Assembly: GCA_012516855.1 (NCBI GenBank)
Contig: JAAYWB010000057.1
Location: forward strand, 19,551-83,550
DNA length: 64,000 nucleotides
Source: Candidatus Cloacimonadota bacterium
GTDB lineage: Bacteria; Cloacimonadota; Cloacimonadia; Cloacimonadales; Cloacimonadaceae
Reading direction: 5' to 3'
The notes under the pieces were generated by a model. It ran no database searches and was not told where the DNA came from. It saw only the letters and a program-made list of their open reading frames with translations. This document shows positions 25,903-34,146 of this stretch, piece by piece. Both the position numbers and the translations under genes were made by a program. How positions within the stretch are numbered: position 1 is the first letter of the stretch; the number at the start of each line of letters is the position of its first letter.

Positions 25903-26481
25903 ATGAAAAAACTTCTGGTCCTGCTATTGGCTCTGATGAGCCTTGGCCTTGCGGCTGAGGCTCAATCCGCCAGCGCGGAGCCGGAAATAATCAGCGAGCA
26001 GATCGTTGAATTGATCGACGTTTCACGCCCGCTAATCCTGAATATTCAAGCCGGGGACCTCACTCCCCGGCTGGATTTTCTCATCCGTGGGCTGTTGCTC
26101 TCCAAAGGAGCCGACCTGCGTGAAGCCGACCCTTTGTCGGGTTTGGCATTTTCAGCAGCGGAGGGGGACAGCCTGGCTGACCTTGCCCCCTACGCGCTGC
26201 AAAGCCTCAATCTGGTCAGCATTGGCCTGGAACTCGGCGGCACCACTGTCGAGCATAAAAACTTTCTTTCCTACCGAAGTGAACGCTTTCCGCTCTACAC
26301 CTTCCAGGTGAAGCAAATCAGCCTGCCGGGCTACAAACTGCTCCGTATCGACGAACTGAGCTTCACCGACCGTGAACTCGTATCCAGCGGAACCTCTATA
26401 TCCAGCCTCAAATGGTTTGAACCCGTATTGGCCACCACCGCCCTGGCCTCGCTGATCTTCCTGCTTTGGACGATCGAATAA
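25903..26481 (+). CDS. Unrecognised exported protein with C-terminal membrane helix
   Basis: 192 residues, family not recognised. A signal peptide (MKKLLVLLLALMSLGLAAEA), an alpha/beta-looking middle of about 140 residues and a C-terminal membrane helix (VLATTALASLIFLLWTIE) would place it in the periplasm anchored to the inner membrane by its tail. The middle has LNIQAGDLTPRLDFLIRGLLLSKGADLRE, which could be a folded nucleotide-free domain, but no motif supports an activity. It sits between a CpoB-like and a BamD-like lipoprotein with 8-9 bp gaps, so an envelope-assembly role is the best inference. Confidence 0.6.
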   Translation: MKKLLVLLLALMSLGLAAEAQSASAEPEIISEQIVELIDVSRPLILNIQAGDLTPRLDFLIRGLLLSKGADLREADPLSGLAFSAAEGDSLADLAPYALQSLNLVSIGLELGGTTVEHKNFLSYRSERFPLYTFQVKQISLPGYKLLRIDELSFTDRELVSSGTSISSLKWFEPVLATTALASLIFLLWTIE

Positions 26482-26490
26482 GGAATCCGC

Positions 26491-27210
26491 ATGAAATATC
26501 CCCTGATCCTGATTATCCTGATCCTGTTGCTCTCTGCCTGCGCGCAGAACCGGAGCACCCTCACCACCGAGGAAAAACTGGCCAAGGCCGACGAACTTTA
26601 CGAACTGGGAAAATACACCCGCGCCGCGGACCTCTATGGCGATGTTTACTTCGAGCGCCAGTCCGCTTCCTCTGCCCGCGCCCTGCTGCGCCAGGCCGAT
26701 TGCCTCTTCAAGGCCAACAAATTCGCCGAAGCCCGGCTCCTTTATCAGGAATTTTCGGATTCCTTCCCCACCCATGCCGAGGTATCCACTGCTGTTTTCC
26801 GTTACGCTGTCTGCCTTTTTGAGGAATCCCTCGGCCCTCAGTACGACCAGACCGAGACCATCCAGTCCATCGATGCCTTTCGCCGCTTCCTGGAAAAGTA
26901 TCCAAAAAGCGAACTCTACGCCGATGCCATCGATTACATCCAAAAAGCGCAGTACAAGCTGATAGAGAAGAGGTTTAGAACCGGCTACATCTACTATAAG
27001 ATGAAAGATTACAGCTCCGCCCTGATGTATTTCAAGGAAGTGGCCGAACTTGGCAACACAGACCGCCTCGACCGCGAATCCCTTTATTATTCTGCCCTTT
27101 TGCTCTATAAACAGAAACTGAAAGACCAGGCCGCGGTCGAATATGACCGTCTGAAAACCAAATACCCCGATTCGAAGGAAGCAAAAAAACTGGCCAAGTA
27201 CTTCAAATGA
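26491..27210 (+). CDS. bamD: BamD/YfiO-like outer-membrane assembly lipoprotein
   Basis: 239 residues. Signal MKYPLILIILILLLSAC with lipobox LSAC, then five TPR-like helical pairs (ADELYELGKYTRAADLYGDVY, ADCLFKANKFAEARLLYQEFSDSFP, AFRRFLEKYPKSELYADAIDYI, YYKMKDYSSALMYFKEVAEL and the last pair near the C-terminus). Length, lipobox and spacing of repeats match BamD, the essential lipoprotein partner of BamA. AGGA precedes the ATG. Its stop overlaps the nadD start by 4 bp. Confidence 0.85.
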   Translation: MKYPLILIILILLLSACAQNRSTLTTEEKLAKADELYELGKYTRAADLYGDVYFERQSASSARALLRQADCLFKANKFAEARLLYQEFSDSFPTHAEVSTAVFRYAVCLFEESLGPQYDQTETIQSIDAFRRFLEKYPKSELYADAIDYIQKAQYKLIEKRFRTGYIYYKMKDYSSALMYFKEVAELGNTDRLDRESLYYSALLLYKQKLKDQAAVEYDRLKTKYPDSKEAKKLAKYFK

Positions 27211-27791
27211 TTTGCCAGGCCTTGCTCGGAGGCAGCTTCGACCCCGTTCACAACGGACATCTGCACATCGCCAGGGAAATCTTGCGGAGCGGCATCGCCC
27301 AGACTGTTGTCTTCCTGCCCAATGCCAGACACAACTTCAAGCGGGACAGCGTGTTGCTTGACTACCGGCGCCGCCGCGAACTGGTGGCCGCCGTGCTGGA
27401 ACCGGGCATGGAAGTTTGGGATGACGACGCCCAAGGCAGCGGCTATACTGCCGACCTGCTCAAACACCTTTACCAGAAGCATCCGGACCACGTTTTCCTC
27501 TGGGTGATCGGTTCCGACAACATCGCTGGACTGCCCCGCTGGTATGACTTCCAATGGCTCAAAGCCAACGCGCGGTTTCTAATCATTCCCCGCCCGGGCC
27601 ATTCCGCCGACGAAAAAATCCTCAAGCGCATCCGCCGCAACACCTTGAAGATCAGCCCCAGTGAGGTGTCCTCCACCCTTGTCCGCGACCGGATCAAGGC
27701 CGGAGAGCCCATCACGGACCTGGTTCCGGAGCGGATCGCGAAACGCGTGCTGAGACTGTACAAGCCGCTTCTGACCGGCCATGCCCGCTAA
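27207..27791 (+). CDS. nadD: Nicotinate-nucleotide adenylyltransferase NadD
   Basis: Converts nicotinate mononucleotide and ATP to deamido-NAD. 194 residues. The nucleotidyltransferase motif GGSFDPVHNGHLHIA (residues 7-21) carries the HxGH residues, and ISPSEVSSTLVRDRI near 153 is the second signature (ISST.VR). The gene overlaps the bamD-like gene by 4 bp and the hemolysin III gene by 11 bp. In many bacteria nadD adjoins rsfS; here rsfS lies 25 kb away in another operon. Confidence 0.94.
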   Translation: MICQALLGGSFDPVHNGHLHIAREILRSGIAQTVVFLPNARHNFKRDSVLLDYRRRRELVAAVLEPGMEVWDDDAQGSGYTADLLKHLYQKHPDHVFLWVIGSDNIAGLPRWYDFQWLKANARFLIIPRPGHSADEKILKRIRRNTLKISPSEVSSTLVRDRIKAGEPITDLVPERIAKRVLRLYKPLLTGHAR

Positions 27792-28473
27792 AAACAAGCC
27801 CCGCAAACCAAAGGGCTCCAGCTGGCTTGACCGGATACCCCTGCCCACCAAACAAAGTTTGGGCGAGGAAATCGCCAACAGCATCACCCACGGCACCGGA
27901 GTCGGGCTCAGCATCGCCGCTCTGGTGATTCTGGTCGTGTTTGCCGCCCGGAAGGGAGATACCTGGAAGATCGCCTCCTTCAGCGTTTACGGCGCCACTC
28001 TGATCATCCTTTACCTCGCATCCACCCTCTATCACGCCATCACCCATCCCGGCCTCAAGCGCTTTTTCCGTGTTCTCGACCACTGCTCCATATTTCTTTT
28101 GATAGCGGGCACTTACACCCCCGTGACCATCGGTGTGATGCGCGGAGCCTGGGGCTGGACGCTGTTTGGCGTTATCTGGGCTCTGGCGATCGTTGGCATC
28201 AACCTGAAAATCTTCGCTCTCGACCGCAGGAAAAAGCTCTCCCTTCTCATTTATCTGCTGATGGGGTGGATGATCGTTATTGCCGTGAAGCCGCTTCTGA
28301 GCTATCTGGAACCCGCTTCCCTCATCTGGCTGTTCGTCGGCGGGGCCTGCTACACCCTCGGCATAATTTTCTTTGTGCTGAAAAAACTGCCCTTCGCCCA
28401 CAGCGTCTGGCACCTCTTCGTGCTGGGAGGCAGCATCTGCCACTTTTTCGCGATGCTTAACCTGGTGGCATGA
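27781..28473 (+). CDS. Hemolysin III / PAQR-family membrane protein
   Basis: 230 residues with seven hydrophobic helices, of the hemolysin III (YqfA, TrhA) family. LGEEIANSITHGTGVGLS near residue 31, STLYHAITHP and HSVWHLFVLGGSICHFFAM hold the conserved His/Ser/Asp residues that form the putative metal site of PAQR-like hydrolases. The bacterial members are linked to membrane lipid or energy homeostasis; a haemolytic role is doubtful. The N-terminus is a Lys/Arg-rich cytoplasmic tail. It ends the CpoB-like operon. Confidence 0.9.
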   Translation: MPAKNKPRKPKGSSWLDRIPLPTKQSLGEEIANSITHGTGVGLSIAALVILVVFAARKGDTWKIASFSVYGATLIILYLASTLYHAITHPGLKRFFRVLDHCSIFLLIAGTYTPVTIGVMRGAWGWTLFGVIWALAIVGINLKIFALDRRKKLSLLIYLLMGWMIVIAVKPLLSYLEPASLIWLFVGGACYTLGIIFFVLKKLPFAHSVWHLFVLGGSICHFFAMLNLVA

Positions 28474-28510
28474 AAGAACATGCCTGCTGCCAAACTTGGG
28501 CTTGACCCGT

Positions 28511-28620
28511 CCTTAGCCCCTTCCAATCCGCCTCCTTTTCGCCTCCCGCTGAGTTCCCGTTTGGCAGGCGGGAAGTCCACGGGAAGTGTATGGGATGTGA
28601 GTTGGAAGGGGCAAAGGGCC
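28511..28620 (-). repeat. Family-2 dispersed inverted-repeat element, copy near 28.5 kb
   Basis: Terminal arms GCCCCTTCCAA (28516-28526) and TTGGAAGGGGC (28602-28612) form an 11-bp perfect inverted repeat. On the minus strand the interior holds three 11-bp units ending CATCCCAT, CTTCCCGT and CTTCCCGC, then CTGCC and CGGGAACTCAGCG. This is nearly colinear with the copy at 43855-43965 read on the plus strand, so the two copies lie in opposite orientations. It is non-coding. Confidence 0.75.
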
Positions 28621-28741
28621 TATCCGCGTTTTGGCAGGATGTTTCCGGTTGCTTGCGACATAACCCTTTTCAACATAATGAGTAACAAACTTCCCCCGGA
28701 GCTGTAATAATATCCGCGCGTCCGTTTAAAGACACAAAATA

Positions 28742-28761
28742 ACCCGCCTTTGCGGGCGGGT
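28742..28761 (-). terminator. Terminator of the membrane-anchored protein gene
   Basis: Inverted repeat ACCCGCC (28742-28748) / GGCGGGT (28755-28761), followed on the minus strand by TTATTTTG; on the plus strand it is followed by TTTTAAA, so it might act in both directions. It lies 28 bp beyond the stop at 28789. Confidence 0.7.
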
Positions 28762-28788
28762 TTTAAATCATGGGATTGGATTCGGTTT

Positions 28789-29319
28789 TTACTGGTTGAA
28801 CCAGTTTTCCTTGATTTGCGGCCGGGAACCGGCATCTGGGTCTTCGATGGAGTAGGAATCGCCTTCCACGTCGTAGCTGATCTTGACGCCCTCTTTGCCG
28901 AATTTTTCGGTGGTGGTCAGCACGACTGTGCCGCTATCCAACCACTCGAAAGCGTATTCTTCGGTTTTTAGATTGGTCGTGTCAATGTTAAGTTCATCGA
29001 CGGTGAGGGGCCAATCGCCAAAGGGATCATTGGCTTTGTACTCTTTTGCGCTTTTGGCGATATCCATGAAGATCGGCTTCAGTTCCTCAACTTTCTGCTG
29101 CATGGCCAGTTCCAGTTCTTTGTCGCGTTTTTGCTGCTGCATTCCAAAGATGAAGATGAAGACCACCCCTGCCAGCAGCAGGAACATCAGTATTTCCACG
29201 AGGCCCAGTTTGTTGCGTGGTTTCTCGTTTTCCGCCTGTGGAGGCTGGGGCTTGCGCTCTGGTTTCGGAGCGGGTTTGGTGGCTTCGGCCTGTTTATCTT
29301 TGATCTCGTTATCGGGCAT
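28789..29319 (-). CDS. Membrane-anchored protein with pilin-like hydrophobic segment
   Basis: 176 residues from the ATG at 29319, which has GGGAGG five bases upstream. A cytoplasmic-looking N-terminus rich in Pro, Lys and Glu (about 45 residues, PAPKPERKPQPPQAENEKPR) precedes one hydrophobic helix, KLGLVEILMFLLLAGVVFIFIFG, and then about 105 residues of mixed structure. The GLVEILMFLL start of the helix recalls type IV pilins and pseudopilins (F-T-L-x-E), but the Glu is at +3 rather than +5 and the leader is too long, so prepilin processing is not supported. Family not recognised. It has its own promoter and terminator. Confidence 0.65.
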   Translation of the reverse strand: MPDNEIKDKQAEATKPAPKPERKPQPPQAENEKPRNKLGLVEILMFLLLAGVVFIFIFGMQQQKRDKELELAMQQKVEELKPIFMDIAKSAKEYKANDPFGDWPLTVDELNIDTTNLKTEEYAFEWLDSGTVVLTTTEKFGKEGVKISYDVEGDSYSIEDPDAGSRPQIKENWFNQ

Positions 29320-29349
29320 GGTTTCCTCCCTAATGATTATCGTTTTTTG

Positions 29350-29378
29350 CATTATTTCCAGACGGCATATTTTGTCAA
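29350..29378 (-). promoter_or_regulatory. Candidate promoter of the membrane-anchored protein gene
   Basis: Minus-strand TTGACA (29378-29373), a 17-bp spacer and ATAATG (29355-29350), 30 bp before the start at 29319. It is the cleanest promoter match in the window and lies just after the tamB stop. Confidence 0.65.
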
Positions 29379-29386
29379 AGCTTTTG

Positions 29387-32300
29387 TTACAATCCCCAAA
29401 ATTTGAATGACCTCTGGAGCATGAGTTCGTGGGAAATCTGTTCGTCCCATGGCACATATTTGAAGGTGTAGGCAAGGCGGAACTTCGCCGGAAGATACCA
29501 GCGCAAAGAGGCTTCGTGGGAGACCACGATCTGGGTACGGTTTTGGAGGTCGGTGGCTTCTTGCAGGCCCAGGGTGTAGTCGAGGAAGAATTTGCGGCCC
29601 AGGTATTTGCTCATGTAGATGGAAAGGTTGTTGAGCAGGATGGAAGAACTGAATTGGGACACGTTACCCACAAACTGGTTCAGGTCCGTATATCCGGTCA
29701 GTTGGTTGGGATTGGTGGTGTATTTGGTGAAGAGGTTTTCGATGAATCCGGCGCGGATGCTGAAGTCGTCTATCCTCAGCAGGCGGCGGATGTTGTTTTC
29801 CAGAGGGTAGAGCAGAGGTGAGAGCAGCGAGGTGTTCAGGTTTTCGGAAATCAGCCCCAGAGCCTCGTCCTGCAGCAGGTTGCCCTGTTGGGTGGCGGAA
29901 AGCTGTTCGGAACTGGCGTTGTAGCGCATGCGGCTGAGGATGCTGGCAGCGTTGTTGTCGTCAGGATTGTCGCTGTCGAGAGTGAAGTTGACACGCTTTA
30001 AGATGGACTGATCCGGGTTTTCCTTGTCCGTGTTGATGTTGAGGGTGACAATGGTGCCGTCGGCTGTTTCATGGGTGAGGGTGCCTTCGATGGTCACCAT
30101 TTTCTGGGCTCCGGTGATGCTGAAGTTCAGCTCTTTCATGGCGAACTTGGTGCCGAAGAAATCCATGCTGCCCTGCTCGGAAGTGATGCTGGATTCCTGG
30201 GGATGCCAGACGCTGCCATCGAAAAGGATGTGCATGTAACCACCGGGCATGATCATGAAGTTGGTGGGATAAGTGGCGTATTTAACGTTGTCCTGCACAA
30301 ACACTTTGAGGTCCAGGTTGAAAGGCAGGGGTATGGCTTCGCGCTTGGGCTCGGAATCCATGCCCAAAGAACCGCGTAAGCTGTAAATCAGGTTCAACAG
30401 GTTGTTGGTGCGGGGCGGATAAACGATGCTGGCTTCGCTCACCAAAGCCTCAGCCGTTATCATCATGTCGTCGAAAGGCCCTGTAACCGTCGCGTATTCA
30501 GCATTTTGCCCACGCAAAACGATTCGTGCGCGGCTACGGGGAGCGGTGATGTCCGGCACGTAAAGCAGCGCGCCGGGCTCGTCCACCTTTACCAGCAGGG
30601 TGCCCAGATCGAGCATGGCGGCTTTGAGATGAGATTCGGGATCGCCGTCGAAGTGGTTGATGGCGTGCAGCACCCCGTTACCCATCTGGGCGGTGAGGTT
30701 CCTGATCGTCACGCGGTTTTCTTCGATGTCCGCTGAAAGCTCGATGTTGCGGATATCCTCAGGCTGGTCATCCAGAACCAGCCTGCCTTCGCTGATCCGA
30801 AGAACCCCGCTCTGCACCATCAACTGGTCATCGAGGGTCCTGATGTTGCATTCCAGGTTGGCTTTGCCGCTGGCTTCGCGAACATACTCATATTCTTTGT
30901 CCAGCCATTCGAACAGCATTCCTTCAGCGCGAAGGTTGAGGGTGTGGTTACCTTCGAAAATGGTGCGGTTCAGGATATTGTAATCCAAAGCGCCGGAACC
31001 GCTTAAGCTGCCGAACTCGCTGCTGCGCACGGAGAGTGTGTCCACGATCAGCAGGTTTTTGGTTTGGGCCACAGAGACAAGCACATCATCCAGATCCGCG
31101 ACGTTGGGGATCGAAAGCCGCGAAGACAGTAGTCTGGCGTCGAAAGAGAACTCACGCTCCCCGGTCAGCACGTCAGCAATGAAAAGCCCTATGTTTCCGG
31201 ATACCGAGCCTTCCACCGGCGGCGAATACATCAGCTCTGCTGTGTTCAGTTCGGTGGCCAGGGCGTTCAGGCGCAGATTCCAGCCCTTGTCCAGCACGGC
31301 ATCTCCGACCAGATCTACCAGTTGGGTGGATTCATTTCTGATCGCGCCCTGAATGTTTACCTGTCTCGGGTCCCCCAGCAGCGTCAGTTCAGCCGACATG
31401 GGCTTCAAACCGGGGATATTGACCTCCGCGACGCTCAGCACAGCATCCAGGAAATCGGTGCCACTGCTGGAATAGCTGGCAGTGAGGTTCACTCCGTTGA
31501 TCTGGGGCAATTGCAGGTTCGGGAAATAAGACTGGAGCATCTCGCTGCCAATGTCGGCCAAAACCACTTGGAATTGCATGTCCTGGATATCTTTGAGGTC
31601 CAGTCCTCCACTGGCCATGATCTGCTTGTTCAGGTTAAAAGAGCTGATTTTAAGCTCCTGGTCTTGGATACCAGCCACCAGCCCCAAGGTGAGGGGCTCT
31701 CCGTTGATAGTAAAGTATGGTGTGTCCAGAACCAAATCGCCTTGTTTTGTTTTGAGGTCGTAAGACGCGATCAAGTCGATGTCTGCACCGATATTCAAGT
31801 CCTTGGTCAAATCGACCGACAAAGCAGCAGACAGCACGGCTTTGGACCCGGCGAGGAAGGCGGAAATCCCGCCGCTCAGCAACGGCCTGAATTGCTCGAT
31901 GCTTTTGTCAGGATAGACGGAGGCAAGCTGAACCGAGTTTAAATCGCCTTCCAGCAGGAAATTGCGGTCATTGATATCTCCCACCAGGCTGAGCTCGATG
32001 CCCAGCGGCGATCTGAGTTCCGCGTCCACCAGGTAGTTCTGGCCGTTATCTGTGATGAGCGGAACCAGGTTCGCATAGCCGGAGAGCCCCCGATAATCAA
32101 GTTTGTTCTGGGCGAAATCCAGACCGTGGATCAGGGCCCGAATCTCCGGCACCGCGCTGTAAAAATCCAGTTCCACATCGGCTGAGGCAGTCACTTTGAG
32201 GTCAGCAATGCCCCGCCGTATCGGCTCTGTGTCCAGCTTGGCGGTCAGTTTGCGTTCTTCTGTGCTGAACGAGCCAGTGAGGTCCACCCGCTGGTTTTGC

Positions 32301-33466
32301 CAAATTAGGTCCCGCAAGGCCAGGTCGACCTCTTTGAATTTGTAAGTAGCAATAAGGTCAACGTTTTCCACGGTTTGCCCGGAGAAGGAAAGCTTGTTCG
32401 AAGCCGCCGCCAGTTGCAACACGGGGTCCAAAAGTTTCCCCTCCGCGTTCAGGGTGCCATCCACCCAGCCACTGAAATTGGCGCCCAGCATGGACAAATC
32501 GACCCGCAGGTCCACTTGGCCGGAATCGATGATGAGGTCGCCGAAAAGGTCGCGGGCGCGGATGTCGCCGCTGATGCTGCTGGAGCCAACTGTGCTTTGG
32601 GCTAGGCTGGCATTCAGCTTGCTGCCGTCTGAGGTGATATCCAGCAGGGGTATGTTCACCGGATATTGCTGCCAAACAAAGGCGGAAGCGTCCTTCAGCA
32701 CCAGATGGGCGTTCAGGACCGGATCCGAGCCTTTCTTCGGCTGAGAAACATTGGCTGCCAGGTCTAGGTTGCCGCGGAAATCGCGGATTTGGGGATGGCT
32801 AAGGTAGAGGGGTTCATAATTCCTCAATTCAACCCGGGAAGAGGCAATCCGCCCCTTATCCAGAATCCCGTTCAGATTCAGGGTCCCGCCGCTTGAAGTG
32901 GTTGAGGATAGGCCGATATTGGAAACGTTTGTGTTATGTATGGTCAAATCGATCTGGCTGAGTTCCTCCATCGCGGTCAGCAGCCCTTCTTCACCCAATT
33001 TGAGCGGCACCTTCACATCCGCCTTGAAGCTGGAATTAGTGATGGTCAGCTTGTTGAAAATGGGTTTGAGGTCCGGGATTTCGAATTTCTTTTTGGCTTT
33101 TTTGGCTTTGGGCACCACGGCCAGCTGAACATCCGCTTTGTCTATCTCGATGTGGTCCATCAAATTGCGCATCTTGAACCCGGAGAAGATGAAGCGCAGC
33201 AGATTAAAACGCACCCGGGCATTGTCCACCGTAAAATTCAGCAAGCTATCCGCCGCCGCGAAACTGATCTTTTCCGCGTAAACCTGCTGGCTGCTGATGG
33301 TGAAGAATCCGATCCGGAACTCTCCCTTCAGAGCTTTCCCGGCCTCGTTTTCCGCTATCCCCTTCACCCTGCCCTGAACGTCAAAGACATACCAGGACAC
33401 AAAAAACAAGGTGTTGATGGCCAGTAGGACAACTATGAAGCTCAGGAATTTGCGGGAGCGTCGCAT
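29387..33466 (-). CDS. tamB: TamB/DUF490-family translocation and assembly protein
   Basis: 1359-residue envelope protein. One N-terminal signal anchor (FLSFIVVLLAINTLFFVSWYVF) is followed by AsmA-like beta domains with many L-x-x-L-D-L-x-V repeats that form the long hydrophobic groove of TamB. The last 400 residues are the DUF490/TamB C-terminal domain (ISRMRYNASS region, ENNIRRLLRIDDFSIRAGFIENLF, LGRKFFLDYTLGLQEATD). Proteins of this kind bridge inner and outer membranes and move phospholipids, besides helping some outer-membrane proteins. No tamA or bamA is in the window. It starts 5 bp after lolD stops, in one operon with the Lol genes. Confidence 0.88.
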   Translation of the reverse strand: MRRSRKFLSFIVVLLAINTLFFVSWYVFDVQGRVKGIAENEAGKALKGEFRIGFFTISSQQVYAEKISFAAADSLLNFTVDNARVRFNLLRFIFSGFKMRNLMDHIEIDKADVQLAVVPKAKKAKKKFEIPDLKPIFNKLTITNSSFKADVKVPLKLGEEGLLTAMEELSQIDLTIHNTNVSNIGLSSTTSSGGTLNLNGILDKGRIASSRVELRNYEPLYLSHPQIRDFRGNLDLAANVSQPKKGSDPVLNAHLVLKDASAFVWQQYPVNIPLLDITSDGSKLNASLAQSTVGSSSISGDIRARDLFGDLIIDSGQVDLRVDLSMLGANFSGWVDGTLNAEGKLLDPVLQLAAASNKLSFSGQTVENVDLIATYKFKEVDLALRDLIWQNQRVDLTGSFSTEERKLTAKLDTEPIRRGIADLKVTASADVELDFYSAVPEIRALIHGLDFAQNKLDYRGLSGYANLVPLITDNGQNYLVDAELRSPLGIELSLVGDINDRNFLLEGDLNSVQLASVYPDKSIEQFRPLLSGGISAFLAGSKAVLSAALSVDLTKDLNIGADIDLIASYDLKTKQGDLVLDTPYFTINGEPLTLGLVAGIQDQELKISSFNLNKQIMASGGLDLKDIQDMQFQVVLADIGSEMLQSYFPNLQLPQINGVNLTASYSSSGTDFLDAVLSVAEVNIPGLKPMSAELTLLGDPRQVNIQGAIRNESTQLVDLVGDAVLDKGWNLRLNALATELNTAELMYSPPVEGSVSGNIGLFIADVLTGEREFSFDARLLSSRLSIPNVADLDDVLVSVAQTKNLLIVDTLSVRSSEFGSLSGSGALDYNILNRTIFEGNHTLNLRAEGMLFEWLDKEYEYVREASGKANLECNIRTLDDQLMVQSGVLRISEGRLVLDDQPEDIRNIELSADIEENRVTIRNLTAQMGNGVLHAINHFDGDPESHLKAAMLDLGTLLVKVDEPGALLYVPDITAPRSRARIVLRGQNAEYATVTGPFDDMMITAEALVSEASIVYPPRTNNLLNLIYSLRGSLGMDSEPKREAIPLPFNLDLKVFVQDNVKYATYPTNFMIMPGGYMHILFDGSVWHPQESSITSEQGSMDFFGTKFAMKELNFSITGAQKMVTIEGTLTHETADGTIVTLNINTDKENPDQSILKRVNFTLDSDNPDDNNAASILSRMRYNASSEQLSATQQGNLLQDEALGLISENLNTSLLSPLLYPLENNIRRLLRIDDFSIRAGFIENLFTKYTTNPNQLTGYTDLNQFVGNVSQFSSSILLNNLSIYMSKYLGRKFFLDYTLGLQEATDLQNRTQIVVSHEASLRWYLPAKFRLAYTFKYVPWDEQISHELMLQRSFKFWGL

Positions 33467-33470
33467 GGCG

Positions 33471-34136
33471 TCAGAACAGTTTGCCGTCCCTCAGTTCATA
33501 AGTTTTGGGACTTTGCCTGGCCAGTTCCCGATCGTGGGTTACGATCACAAAGGTCTGCTTCAAATCGCGGTTTAGCTGTAAGAAAAGGTCCCAGACCTCG
33601 GCGCTGTGTTGGGGATCCAGGTTGCCCGTGGGCTCGTCCGCCAAGACGATACGGGGACGGTTTATAAGAGCCCGGGCCAGGGCCAGGCGCTGCTGTTCAC
33701 CACCGCTGAGTTGGTTCGGATAGTGGTTGCCGCGTTCCGATAACCTCAAGGTAACCAGAAAGTTGTCAGCTTCAGCCAAAGCTTTTTGCCTACCAGTTCC
33801 GGCGATAAGCATCGGAAGGGCCACGTTTTCCCTGGCAGTGAGGTCTTCGATAAGGTAATGGAATTGAAAAACAAAGCCGATATCCCGGTTGCGGATCTGA
33901 TGGGCGTTGACGTGACGGGCGGAGACTTCGGTGCCGTTGATGAACACCTTGCCGCTGTCGGGATCATCCAGAAGCCCCAAAATGTGGAGCAGAGTGCTTT
34001 TGCCGCAGCCCGATTTCCCCGTGATGCAGACCAGTTCGCCATCCTCCACTTCCAGTGAGGCATCAATCAACACGCGGATGTTCTGGCCTTTATCGGCATA
34101 GGTTTTATACAGCGAATGGCCGGCTAAACAGATCAA
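33471..34136 (-). CDS. lolD: Lipoprotein-release ABC transporter ATPase LolD, TTG start
   Basis: 221-residue ATPase of the MacB/LolD family. Walker A GKSGCGKST near residue 38, Q-loop FQFHYLIEDLTARENV, signature LSGGEQQR near 146, Walker B RIVLADEPTGNLD. The first codon is TTG at 34136, preferred because AGGAGG lies six bases upstream. It would power extraction of outer-membrane lipoproteins with the permease encoded 10 bp upstream in the operon. The many lipoproteins here (TPR, CpoB-like, BamD-like) are likely clients. Confidence 0.9.
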   Translation of the reverse strand: MICLAGHSLYKTYADKGQNIRVLIDASLEVEDGELVCITGKSGCGKSTLLHILGLLDDPDSGKVFINGTEVSARHVNAHQIRNRDIGFVFQFHYLIEDLTARENVALPMLIAGTGRQKALAEADNFLVTLRLSERGNHYPNQLSGGEQQRLALARALINRPRIVLADEPTGNLDPQHSAEVWDLFLQLNRDLKQTFVIVTHDRELARQSPKTYELRDGKLF

Positions 34137-34146
34137 TTCTCACCTC

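Larger units (their letters stand above)
28474..28788. other. Intergenic gap with family-2 repeat
   Basis: No gene seen. It contains the family-2 inverted repeat (28511-28620) and the terminator of the minus-strand gene. The AT-rich stretch 28660-28740 has no recognised signal. Confidence 0.5.
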
